Origin: Argopecten irradians
Lineage: Eukaryota; Mollusca; Bivalvia; Pectinida; Pectinidae
Assembly (NCBI RefSeq): GCF_041381155.1
Contig: NC_091138.1
Coordinates: 32,543,604 to 32,607,603, forward strand
Length of the DNA stretch: 64,000 nt
Reading direction: 5' to 3'
How positions within the stretch are numbered: position 1 is the first letter of the stretch; every line of letters begins with the position of its first letter. Positions 14,301-26,691 of this stretch are shown here, one piece after another. The position numbers and the translations under genes were made by a program. The notes beneath the pieces were generated by a model. The model saw only the letters and a list, made by a program, of their open reading frames with translations, searched no databases and was not told where the DNA came from.

Positions 14301-17300
14301 CATACAACACAGACTACATAACCCACAACTGTCATCAAAATGTGGGGATCTAACCCCTCCATACAACACAGACTACATAACCCACCAACTGTCATCAAAA
14401 TGTGAGGATCTAACCTCTCCATACAACACAGACTACATAACCCACACCGCTGTCATCAAAATGTGAGGATCTAACCCCTCCATACAACACAGACTACATA
14501 CTGTCATCAAAATGTGGGATCTAACCTCTCCATACAACACAGACTACATAACCCACCACTGTCATCAAAATGTGAGGGATCTAACCCCTCCATACAACAC
14601 AGACTACATAACCCACACTGTCATCAAAATGTGAGGATCTAACCCCTCCATACACACACAGACTACATAACCCAACTGTCATCAAAATGTGAGGATCTAA
14701 CCCTCCATACAACACAGACTACATAACCCACACTGTCATCAAAATGTGAGGGATCTAACCCCTCCACACAACACAGACTACATAACCCACCACTGTCATC
14801 AAAATGTGAGGATCTAACCCCTCCATACAACACAGACTACATAACCCACAACTGTCATCAAAATGTGAGGATCTAACCCCTCCATACAACACAGACTACA
14901 TAACCCACAACTGTCATCAAAATGTGAGGATCTAACCCCTCCATACAACACAGACTACATAACCCACAACTGTCATCAAAATGTGAGGATCTAACCCCTC
15001 CATACAACACAGACTACATAACCCACCACTGTCATCAAAATGTAGGATCTAACCCCTCCATACAACACAGACTACATAACCCACCACTGTCATCAAAATG
15101 TGAGGATCTAACCCCTCCACACAACACAGACTACATAACCCACAACTGTCATCAAAATGTGAGGATCTAACCCCTCCATACAACACAGACTACATAACCC
15201 ACAACTGTCATCAAAATGTGAGGATCTAACCTCTCCATACAACACAGACTACATAACCCACAACTGTCATCAAAATGTGGGGATCTAACCTCTCCATACA
15301 ACACAGACTACATAACCCACAACTGTCATCAAAATGTGGGGATCTAACCCCTCCACACAACACAGACTACATAACCCACCACTGTCATCAAAATGTGGGG
15401 ATCTAACCTCTCCATACAACACAGACTACATAACCCACCGCTGTCATCAAAATGTGAGGATCTAACCCCTCCATACAACACAGACTACATAACCCACAAC
15501 TGTCATCAAAATGTGAGGATCTAACCTCTCCATACAACACAGACTACATAACCCACAACTGTCATCAAAATGTGAGGATCTAACCTCTCCATACAACACA
15601 GACTACATAACCCACAACTGTCATCAAAATGTGAGGATCTAACCCCTCCATACAACACAGACTACATAACCCACAACTGTCATCAAAATGTGAGGATCTA
15701 ACCTCTCCATACAACACAGACTACATAACCCACAACTGTCATCAAAATGTGAGGATCTAACCTCTCCATACAACACAGACTACATAACCCACAACTGTCA
15801 TCAAAATGTGAGGATCTAACCTCTCCATACAACACAGACTACATAACCCACAACTGTCATCAAAATGTGAGGATCTAACCCCTCCATACAACACAGACTA
15901 CATAACCCACAACTGTCATCAAAATGTGAGGATCTAACCCCTCCATACAACACAGACTACATAACCCACAACTGTCATCAAAATGTGAGGATCTAACCCC
16001 TCCATACAACACAGACTACATAACCCACAACTGTCATCAAAATGTGAGGATCTAACCCCTCCATACAACACAGACTACATAACCCACAACTGTCATCAAA
16101 ATGTGAGGATCTAACCTCTCCATACAACACAGACTACATAACCCACAACTGTCATCAAAATGTGAGGATCTAACCCCTCCATACAACACAGACTACATAA
16201 CCCACAACTGTCATCAAAATGTGAGGATCTAACCCCTCCATACAACACAGACTACATAACCCACCACTGTCATCAAAATGTGAGGATCTAACCTCTCCAC
16301 ACAACACAGACTACATAACCCACAACTGTCATCAAAATGTGAGGATCTAACCCTCCATACAACACAGACTACATAACCCACACTGTCATCAAATGTGAGG
16401 ATCTAAACTCTCCACACAACACAGACTACATAACCCACAACTGTCATCAAAATGTGAGGATCTAACCTCTCCATACAACACAGACTACATAACCCACAAC
16501 TGTCATCAAAATGTGAGGATCTAACCTCTCCATACAACACAGACTACATAACCCACCACTGTCATCAAAATGTGAGGATCTAACCTCTCCATACAACACA
16601 GACTACATAACCCACCACTGTCATCAAAATGTGAGGATCTAACCTCTCCATACAACACAGACTACATAACCCACAACTGTCATCAAAATGTGAGGATCTA
16701 ACCCCTCCATACAACACAGACTACATAACCCCACAACTGTCATCAAAATGTGAGGATCTAACCCCTCCATACAACACAGACTACATAACCCACCACTGTC
16801 ATCAAAATGTGAGGATCTAACCCCTCCATACAACACAGACTACATAACCCACCACTGTCATCAAAATGTGAGGATCTAACCTCTCCACACAACACAGACT
16901 ACATAACCCACCACTGTCATCAAAATGTAGGGATCTAACCCCTCCATACAACACAGACTACATAACCCACAACTGTCATCAAAATGTGAGGATCTAACCC
17001 CTCCATACAACACAGACTACATAACCCACAACTGTCATCAAAATGTGTGGATCTAACCCCTCCATACAACACAGACTACATAACCCACAACTGTCATCAA
17101 AATGTGAGGATCTAACCCCTCCATACAACACAGACTACATAACCCACAACTGTCATCAAAATGTGAGGATCTAACCCCTCCATACAACACAGACTACATA
17201 ACCCACAACTGTCATCAAAATGTGGGGATCTAACCCCTCCACACAACACAGACTACATAACCCACCAACTGTCATCAAAATGTGAGGATCTAACCCCTCC

Positions 17301-20300
17301 ATACAACACAGACTACATAACCCACAACTGTCATCAAAATGTGAGGATCTAACCCCTCCATACAACACAGACTACATAACCCACCGCTGTCATCAAAATG
17401 TAGGGAACTAACCCCTCCATACAACACAGACTACATAACCCACAACTGTCATCAAAATGTGAGGATCTAACCTCTCCACACAACACAGACTACATAACCC
17501 ACAACTGTCATCAAAATGTGAGGATCTAACCCCTCCATACAACACAGACTACATAACCCACAACTGTCATCAAAATGTGAGGATCTAACCCCTCCATACA
17601 ACACAGACTACATAACCCACAACTGTCATCAAAATGTGAGGATCTAACCTCTCCATACAACACAGACTACATAACCCACAACTGTCATCAAAATGTGAGG
17701 ATCTAACCTCTCCATACAACACAGACTACATAACCCACAACTGTCATCAAAATGTGAGGATCTAACCCCTCCATACAACACAGACTACATAACCCACAAC
17801 TGTCATCAAAATGTGAGGATCTAACCCCTCCATACAACACAGACTACATAACCCACAACTGTCATCAAAATGTGAGGAACTAACCCCTCCACACAACACA
17901 GACTACATAACCCACCACTGTCATCAAAATGTGAGGATCTAACCCCTCCATACAACACAGACTACATAACCCACAACTGTCATCAAAATGTGAGGATCTA
18001 ACCTCTCCATACAACACAGACTACATAACCCACCACTGTCATCAAAATGTGAGGATCTAACCCCTCCATACAACACAGACTACATAACCCACCACTGTCA
18101 TCAAAATGTGAGGAACTAACCCCTCCATACAACACAGACTACATAACCCACCACTGTCATCAAAATGTAGGGAACTAACCCCTCCACACAACACAGACTA
18201 CATAACCCACCACTGTCATCAAAATGTAGGGAACTAACCCCTCCATACAACACAGACTACATAACCCACCGCTGTCATCAAAATGTGAGGAACTAACCCC
18301 TCCATACAACACAGACTACATAACCCACCACTGTCATCAAAATGTGAGGATCTAACCCCTCCATACAACACAGACTACATAACCCACCCTGTCATCAAAA
18401 TGTGAGGATCTAACCCTCCATACAACACAGACTACATAACCCACCGCTGTCATCAAAATGTGAGGATCTAACCCCTCCATACAACACAGACTACATAACC
18501 CACCACTGTCATCAAAATGTGAGGATCTAACCCCTCCATACAACACAGACTACATAACCCACCGCTGTCATCAAAATGTGAGGATCTAACCCCTCCACAC
18601 AACACAGACTACATAACCCACAACTGTCATCAAAATGTGAGGATCTAACCCCTCCATACAACACAGACTACATAACCCACAACTGTCATCAAAATGTGAG
18701 GATCTAACCCCTCCACACAACACAGACTACATAACCCACCGCTGTCATCAAAATGTGAGGATCTAACCTCTCCATACAACACAGACTACATAACCCACCA
18801 CTGTCATCAAAATGTGAGGATCTAACCCCTCCATACAACACAGACTACATAACCCACCGCTGTCATCAAAATGTGAGGATCTAACCCCTCCATACAACAC
18901 AGACTACATAACCCACAACTGTCATCAAAATGTGAGGATCTAACCTCTCCATACAACACAGACTACATAACCCACAACTGTCATCAAAATGTGAGGATCT
19001 AACCCCTCCACACAACACAGACTACATAACCCACCGCTGTCATCAAAATGTGAGGATCTAACCTCTCCATACAACACAGACTACATAACCCACAACTGTC
19101 ATCAAAATGTGAGGATCTAACCCCTCCACACAACACAGACTACATAACCCACAACTGTCATCAAAATGTGAGGATCTAACCCCTCCATACAACACAGACT
19201 ACATAACCCACAACTGTCATCAAAATGTGAGGATCTAACCCCTCCATACAACACAGACTACATAACCCACAACTGTCATCAAAATGTGAGGATCTAACCT
19301 CTCCATACAACACAGACTACATAACCCACCACTGTCATCAAAATGTAGGGAACTAACCCCTCCATACAACACAGACTACATAACCCACAACTGTCATCAA
19401 AATGTGAGGATCTAACCCCTCCACACAACACAGACTACATAACCCACCACTGTCATCAAAATGTGAGGAACTAACCCCTCCATACAACACAGACTACATA
19501 ACCCACCACTGTCATCAAAATGTAGGGAACTAACCCCTCCATACAACACAGACTACATAACCCACCACTGTCATCAAAATGTAGGGAACTAACCCCTCCA
19601 TACAACACTGACTACATAACCCACCGCTGTCATCAAAATGTGAGGAACTAACCCCTCCATACAACACAGACTACATAACCCACCACTGTCATCAAAATGT
19701 GAGGAACTAACCCCTCCATACAACACAGACTACATAACCCACCACTGTCATCAAAATGTAGGGAACTAACCCCTCCATACAACACAGACTACATAACCCA
19801 CCACTGTCATCAAAATGTGAGGAACTAACCCCTCCATACAACACAGACTACATAACCCACCACTGTCATCAAAATGTGGAGGACTAACCCCTCCATACAA
19901 CACAGACTACATAACCCACCACTGTCATCAAAATGTAGGAACTAACCCCTCCATACAACACAGACTACATAACCCACCCTGTCATCAAAATGTGAGGAAC
20001 TAACCCCTCCATACAACACAGACTACATAACCCACCACTGTCATCAAAATGTGAGGAACTAACCCCTCCATACAACACAGACTACATAACCCACCACTGT
20101 CATCAAAATGTAGGGAACTAACCCCTCCATACAACACAGACTACATAACCCACCACTGTCATCAAAATGTAGGGAACTAACCCCTCCATACAACACTGAC
20201 TACATAACCCACCGCTGTCATCAAAATGTGAGGAACTAACCCCTCCATACAACACAGACTACATAACCCACCACTGTCATCAAAATGTAGGGAACTAACC

Positions 20301-23300
20301 CCTCCATACAACACAGACTACATAACCCACCACTGTCATCAAAATGTAGGGAACTAACCTCTCCATACAACACAGACTACATAACCCACAACTGTCATCA
20401 AAATGTAGGGAACTAACCCCTCCATACAACACAGACTACATAACCCACAACTGTCATCAAAATGTAGGGAACTAACCTCTCCATACAACACAGACTACAT
20501 AACCCACCACTGTCATCAAAATGTAGGGAACTAACCCCTCCACACAACACAGACTACATAACCCACAACTGTCATCAAAATGTGAGGAACTAACCCCTCC
20601 ATACAACACAGACTACATAACCCACCACTGTCATCAAAATGTGAGGATCTAACCCCTCCATACAACACAGACTACATAACCCACCACTGTCATCAAAATG
20701 TGAGGAACTAACCCCTCCATACAACACAGACTACATAACCCACCACTGTCATCAAAATGTAGGGAACTAACCCCTCCATACAACACAGACTACATAACCC
20801 ACCACTGTCATCAAAATGTGAGGAACTAACCCCTCCATACAACACAGACTACATAACCCACCGCTGTCATCAAAATGTGAGGAACTAACCCCTCCATACA
20901 ACACAGACTACATAACCCACCGCTGTCATCAAAATGTGAGGAACTAACCCCTCCATACAACACAGACTACATAACCCACCACTGTCATCAAAATGTGAGG
21001 ATCTAACCTCTCCATACAACACAGACTACATAACCCACAACTGTCATCAAAATGTGAGGATCTAACCTCTCCATACAACACAGACTACATAACCCACCGC
21101 TGTCATCAAAATGTGAGGAACTAACCCCTCCATACAACACAGACTACATAACCCACCGCTGTCATCAAAATGTGAGGAACTAACCCCTCCATACAACACA
21201 GACTACATAACCCACCACTGTCATCAAAATGTGAGGATCTAACCTCTCCATACAACACAGACTACATAACCCACAACTGTCATCAAAATGTGAGGATCTA
21301 ACCTCTCCATACAACACAGACTACATAACCCACAACTGTCATCAAAATGTGAGGATCTAACCTCTCTACACAACGCAGACTACATAACCCACAACTGTCA
21401 TCAAAATGTGAGGATCTAACCCCTCCATACAACACAGACTACATAACCCACAACTGTCATCAAAATGTGAGGATCTAACCTCTCCATACAACACAGACTA
21501 CATAACCCACCGCTGTCATCAAAATGTAGGGAACTAACCCCTCCATACAACACAGACTACATAACCCACAACTGTCATCAAAATGTGAGGATCTAACCTC
21601 TCCATACAACACAGACTACATAACCCACCGCTGTCATCAAAATGTAGGGAACTAACCCCTCCATACAACACAGACTACATAACCCACCACTGTCATCAAA
21701 ATGTGAGGATCTAACCTCTCCATACAACACAGACTACATAACCCACCGCTGTCATCAAAATGTAGGGAACTAACCCCTCCATACAACACAGACTACATAA
21801 CCAACCACTGTCATCAAAATGTGAGGATCTAACCTCTCCATACAACACAGACTACATAACCCACCACTGTCATCAAAATGTAGGGAACTAACCCCTCCAT
21901 ACAACACAGACTACATAACCCACCGCTGTCACCAAAAATTGGGGATCTAACCTCTCCATACAACACAGACTACATAACCCACCACTGTCATCAAAATGTA
22001 GGGAACTAACCCCTCCACACAACACAGACTACATAACCCACCGCTGTCATCAAAATGTAGGGATCTAACCCCTCCATACAACACAGACTACATAACCCAC
22101 CACTGTCATCAAAATGTGAGGATCTAACCCCTCCATACAACACAGACTACATAACCCACCATACAACACAGACTACATAACCCACCACTGTCATCAAAAT
22201 GTAGGGAACTAACCCCTCCACACAACACAGACTACATAACCCACCGCTGTCATCAAAATGTGGGGATCTAACCTCTCCATACAACACAGACTACATAACC
22301 CACCACTGTCATCAAAATGTGAGGAACTAACCCCTCCACACAACACAGACTACATAACCCACCGCTGTCATCAAAATGTGAGGAACTAACCCCTCCATAC
22401 AACACAGACTACATAACCCACCGCTGTCATCAAAATGTGAGGATCTAACCTCTCCATACAACACAGACTACATAACCCACCACTGTCATCAAAATGTGAG
22501 GATCTAACCCCTCCACACAACACAGACTACATAACCCACCGCTGTCATCAAAATGTGGGGATCTAACCTCTCCATACAACACAGACTACATAACCCACCA
22601 CTGTCATCAAAATGTGAGGATCTAACCCCTCCACACAACAAAGACTACATAACCCACCGCTGTCATCAAAATGTAGGGAACTAACCCCTCCACACAACAC
22701 AGACTACATAACCCACCGCTGTCATCAAAATGTGAGGAACTAACCTCTCCACACAACACAGACTACATAACCCACCACTGTCATCAAAATGTGAGGATCT
22801 AACCCCTCCATACAACACAGACTACATAACCCACCGCTGTCATCAAAATGTGGGGATCTAACCTCTCCATACAACACAGACTACATAACCCACCACTGTC
22901 ATCAAAATGTGAGGATCTAACCCCTCCACACAACACAGACTACATAACCCACAACTGTCATCAAAATGTAGGGATCTAACCCCTCCACACAACACAGACT
23001 ACATAACCCACCGCTGTCATCAAAATGTGAGGATCTAACCCCTCCATACAACACAGACTACATAACCCACAACTGTCATCAAAATGTGAGGATCTAACCT
23101 CTCCACACAACACAGACTACATAACCCACCACTGTCATCAAAATGTAGGGATCTAACCCCTCCACACAACACAGACTACATAACCCACAACTGTCATCAA
23201 AATGTGAGGATCTAACCCCTCCATACAACACAGACTACATAACCCACCACTGTCATCAAAATGTGAGGATCTAACCTCTCCATACAACACAGACTACATA

Positions 23301-24650
23301 ACCCACCACTGTCATCAAAATGTGAGGATCTAACCTCTCCATACAACACAGACTACATAACCCACCACTGTCATCAAAATGTGAGGATCTAACCCCTCCA
23401 CACAACACAGACTACATAACCCACAACTGTCATCAAAATGTGAGGATCTAACCTCTCCATACAACACAGACTACATAACCCACAACTGTCATCAAAATGT
23501 GAGGATCTAACCTCTCCATACAACACAGACTACATAACCCACAACTGTCATCAAAATGTGAGGATCTAACCCCTCCATACAACACAGACTACATAACCCA
23601 CAACTGTCATCAAAATGTAGGGAACTAACCCCTCCATACAACACAGACTACATAACCCACCACTGTCATCAAAATGTGAGGATCTAACCCCTCCATACAA
23701 CACAGACTACATAACCCACAACTGTCATCAAAATGTGAGGATCTAACCTCTCCATACAACACAGACTACATAACCCACAACTGTCATCAAAATGTGAGGA
23801 TCTAACCCCTCCATACAACACAGACTACATAACCCACAACTGTCATCAAAATGTGAGGATCTAACCCCTCCATACAACACAGACTACATAACCCACAACT
23901 GTCATCAAAATGTGAGGATCTAACCCCTCCATACAACACAGACTACATAACCCACAACTGTCATCAAAATGTGAGGATCTAACCCCTCCATACAACACAG
24001 ACTACATAACCCACAACTGTCATCAAAATGTGAGGATCTAACCTCTCCATACAATACAGACTACATAACCCACAACTGTCATCAAAATGTGAGGATCTAA
24101 CCCCTCCATACAACACAGACTACATAACCCACAACTGTCATCAAAATGTAGGGATCTAACCCCTCCACCACAACACAGACTACATAACCCACCACTGTCA
24201 TCAAAATGTGAGGATCTAACCCCTCCATACAACACAGACTACATAACCCACAACTGTCATCAAAATGTGAGGATCTAACCCCTCCATACAACACAGACTA
24301 CATAACCCACCGCTGTCATCAAAATGTGAGGATCTAACCCCTCCATACAACACAGACTACATAACCCACAACTGTCATCAAAATGTGAGGATCTAACCTC
24401 TCCATACAACACAGACTACATAACCCACAACTGTCATCAAAATGTGAGGATCTAACCTCTCCATACAACACTGACTACATAACCCACAACTGTCATCAAA
24501 ATGTGAGGATCTAACCTCTCCATACAACACAGACTACATAACCCACAACTGTCATCAAAATGTAGGGAACTAACCCCTCCACACAACACAGACTATATAA
24601 CCCACCACTGTCATCAAAATGTGAGGATCTGACCTCTCCATACAACACAG
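5350..24650. repeat. 59-bp satellite array, about 327 copies
   Basis: The repeating unit is GAGGATCTAACCTCTCC, then ATACAACACAGACTACATAA, then CCCACAACTGTCATCAAAATGT, 59 bp in all. Monomers are mostly 90-100% alike and all lie in the same orientation. Recurrent diagnostic sites are CAACTG/CCGCTG/CCACTG, GAGGATC/GAGGAAC/TAGGGAAC, CCTCTCC/CCCCTCC and CATAC/CACAC. The first monomer, at about 5350-5400, is diverged, as expected at an array edge. Because 59 is not a multiple of 3, the minus strand shows many short open frames rich in Cys and Val. These follow from the repeat and are not genes. Confidence 0.97.
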
Positions 24651-25190
24651 ACTTTCTATCCCACCGCTGTCAAAAAAAATATGTGGATCTGACCCCTCCA
24701 TTCAACACAGACTTTCTATCCCACCGCTGTCAAAAAAATATGTGGATCTGACCCCTCCATACAATACAGACTTTCTATCCCACCGCTGTCAAAAAAATAT
24801 GTGGATCTGACCCCTCCATACAATACAGACTTTCTATCCCACCGCTGTCAAAAAAATATGTGGATCTGACCCCTCCATTCAACACAGACTTTCTATCCCA
24901 CCGCTGTCAAAAAAATATGTGGATCTGACCCCTCCATACAATACAGACTTTCTATCCCACCGCTGTCAAAAAAATATGTGGATCTGACCCCTCCATACAA
25001 CACAGACTTTCTATCCCACCGCTGTCAAAAAAATTGTGAGGATCTAACCCCTCCATACAACACTGACTATATACTCCACTGCTGTCACCAAAAAGTGAGG
25101 ATCTAACCCCTCCATACAATACAGACTTTCTATCCCACCGCTGTCAAAAAAATGTGTGGATCTGACTTCTCCATACAACACAGATCTAAC
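24640..25190. repeat. Diverged right edge of the 59-bp satellite
   Basis: About nine monomers keep the 59-bp period but form a separate variant: ACTTTCTATCCCACCGCTG replaces ACTACATAACCCACAACTG, and the end reads TCAAAAAAATATGTGGATCTGA. Within the block these monomers are almost identical to each other. Some return to the main type at about 25030-25100. Flanking unique sequence begins at about 25190. Confidence 0.92.
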
Positions 25191-26690
25191 GATTGTGGGC
25201 TAAAAACCGCTAGTACAAACTATTATGATATTATGATCAATAATTGCTTCTTTCAAACAATACTATTATTTCTAAGAAACTTTCATTTTTGTTTTGGAAG
25301 GAGGTGTGCTTTTAAAGTGAATAGTTTTGAAACAAGGAATTATATAATACTTTCTTATTTCATCAAGAGCCGTTTGAGAACAGCAAACCTCGCCTTTAGC
25401 AACATTTAAAGACCAAAAAGCTTCATCATGCGAGTAAACTTTGGCCCATTGGGCCTCTTGAAATCCTCAAAATCCTATGTTTTATCATTAAAATTATTGC
25501 CTTTAGCCATAACAACATATTATGTAATCATAAGACCTATATAAAAGCAGAAATCAATTTAAGTTGTGGAGACAATGTAAAGTACAAATTAGAAATTAGC
25601 CCCTTGGGCATTTTGAAATTCTTTCATCCTTAATTTTTTTGTCTAAACCACAAACAAGACATATAATCCAATAATATCTATGCAAAAATCCGTGTCAATA
25701 ACAGCTTTTCCAAAATTCTCAAAATCCAGCATTTTTATTTTTTTTTTTTATTTTTTTTTTTATATTTGAAGATTGTTGATATTATTACAGCGCTTAAGTC
25801 CTATGTTAATGTAGAAATCAATGTCAGTTGTTATGGACAACAGTATTTCAACACTTGCACCAAAATCTTATCCAGGTCATTTCGAACACCAAAGTTGACG
25901 CCCTATTGATTCCATAAGGCACCCTTTCTTCGAGAGGCGAGCTAAAAGTATTGCGAATTGAATCTTGTTTTATAAAAGTAATAATTTAATTAGTTAATAA
26001 TCTGTTAAACGTTTGACCTAAATGCTTCATTTAGGTATAATAGAAGCATTTAGGTCTAATATAAAATATAAAATGTATGCCATAACCCGACTGACCAAGA
26101 CAATTTGGCCAGTCCGTTATGACATTTTTAGGGACATTTTTACCACTACTCTTGGAATTACAATGTATAATGATATTATGAGAAAAAAATATTTTATCTA
26201 CCTAGTTTTCCAAAAAGTCATGGTCCTGCCATGGCAAGCAGACAATATTTAAGGCCTTACCAGTAAAAATCTGCTGTATTGTAAAACGACGTGAATTGCG
26301 CCCACAAAATAATGACGTCACAATGGAGACCTACCTGCAAGAGAGCTAACTGTAATATGCAAAGATTGAATATATAAATTCAGATACAACAATATTTCTG
26401 AGAGACTGAGTTTTAATCAGCATACACATGCACAGAAAACAAACATACTTATCTATATAAGCAATGCATTTCCATATTTTTTTTAATAGTCTAATATATT
26501 TAGAGTTCCATTTCTACCAAATTTTTCACAATGCACAACTTCCAAACCAACGAAATTGTCAGTTTTCGTGTCTTTGTTCAAAGGTATAATTCGTATGTAT
26601 ATTTTAAAAAGTCAGAAATCATAGTTGATAATGAATTTAAGATAAAATGCCATAATGCCTCAGTCGATACTTGGGTATCGCAGACGGAAC
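25191..26690. other. AT-rich intergenic DNA
   Basis: No gene is supported. A fragment near 25440 (GGCCCATTGGGCCTCTTG) resembles, in reverse, the start of the interspersed repeat at 36124. A poly-T tract lies at about 25736-25760. The 3' UTR of the minus-strand lectin-like gene should fall just left of 26692. Confidence 0.5.
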
Positions 26691-26691
26691 G

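Noticed and set aside
5378-24294. Many minus-strand open frames with Cys/Val-rich peptides (CGLCSLCC, VVGYVVCVV)
   Set aside because: They are translations of the 59-bp satellite in rotating frames. They lack domains or splice context, and they change whenever a monomer has an indel.
5350-25190. CRISPR-like regular repetition
   Set aside because: Repeats are contiguous without unique spacers, and the surrounding genes are spliced animal genes.
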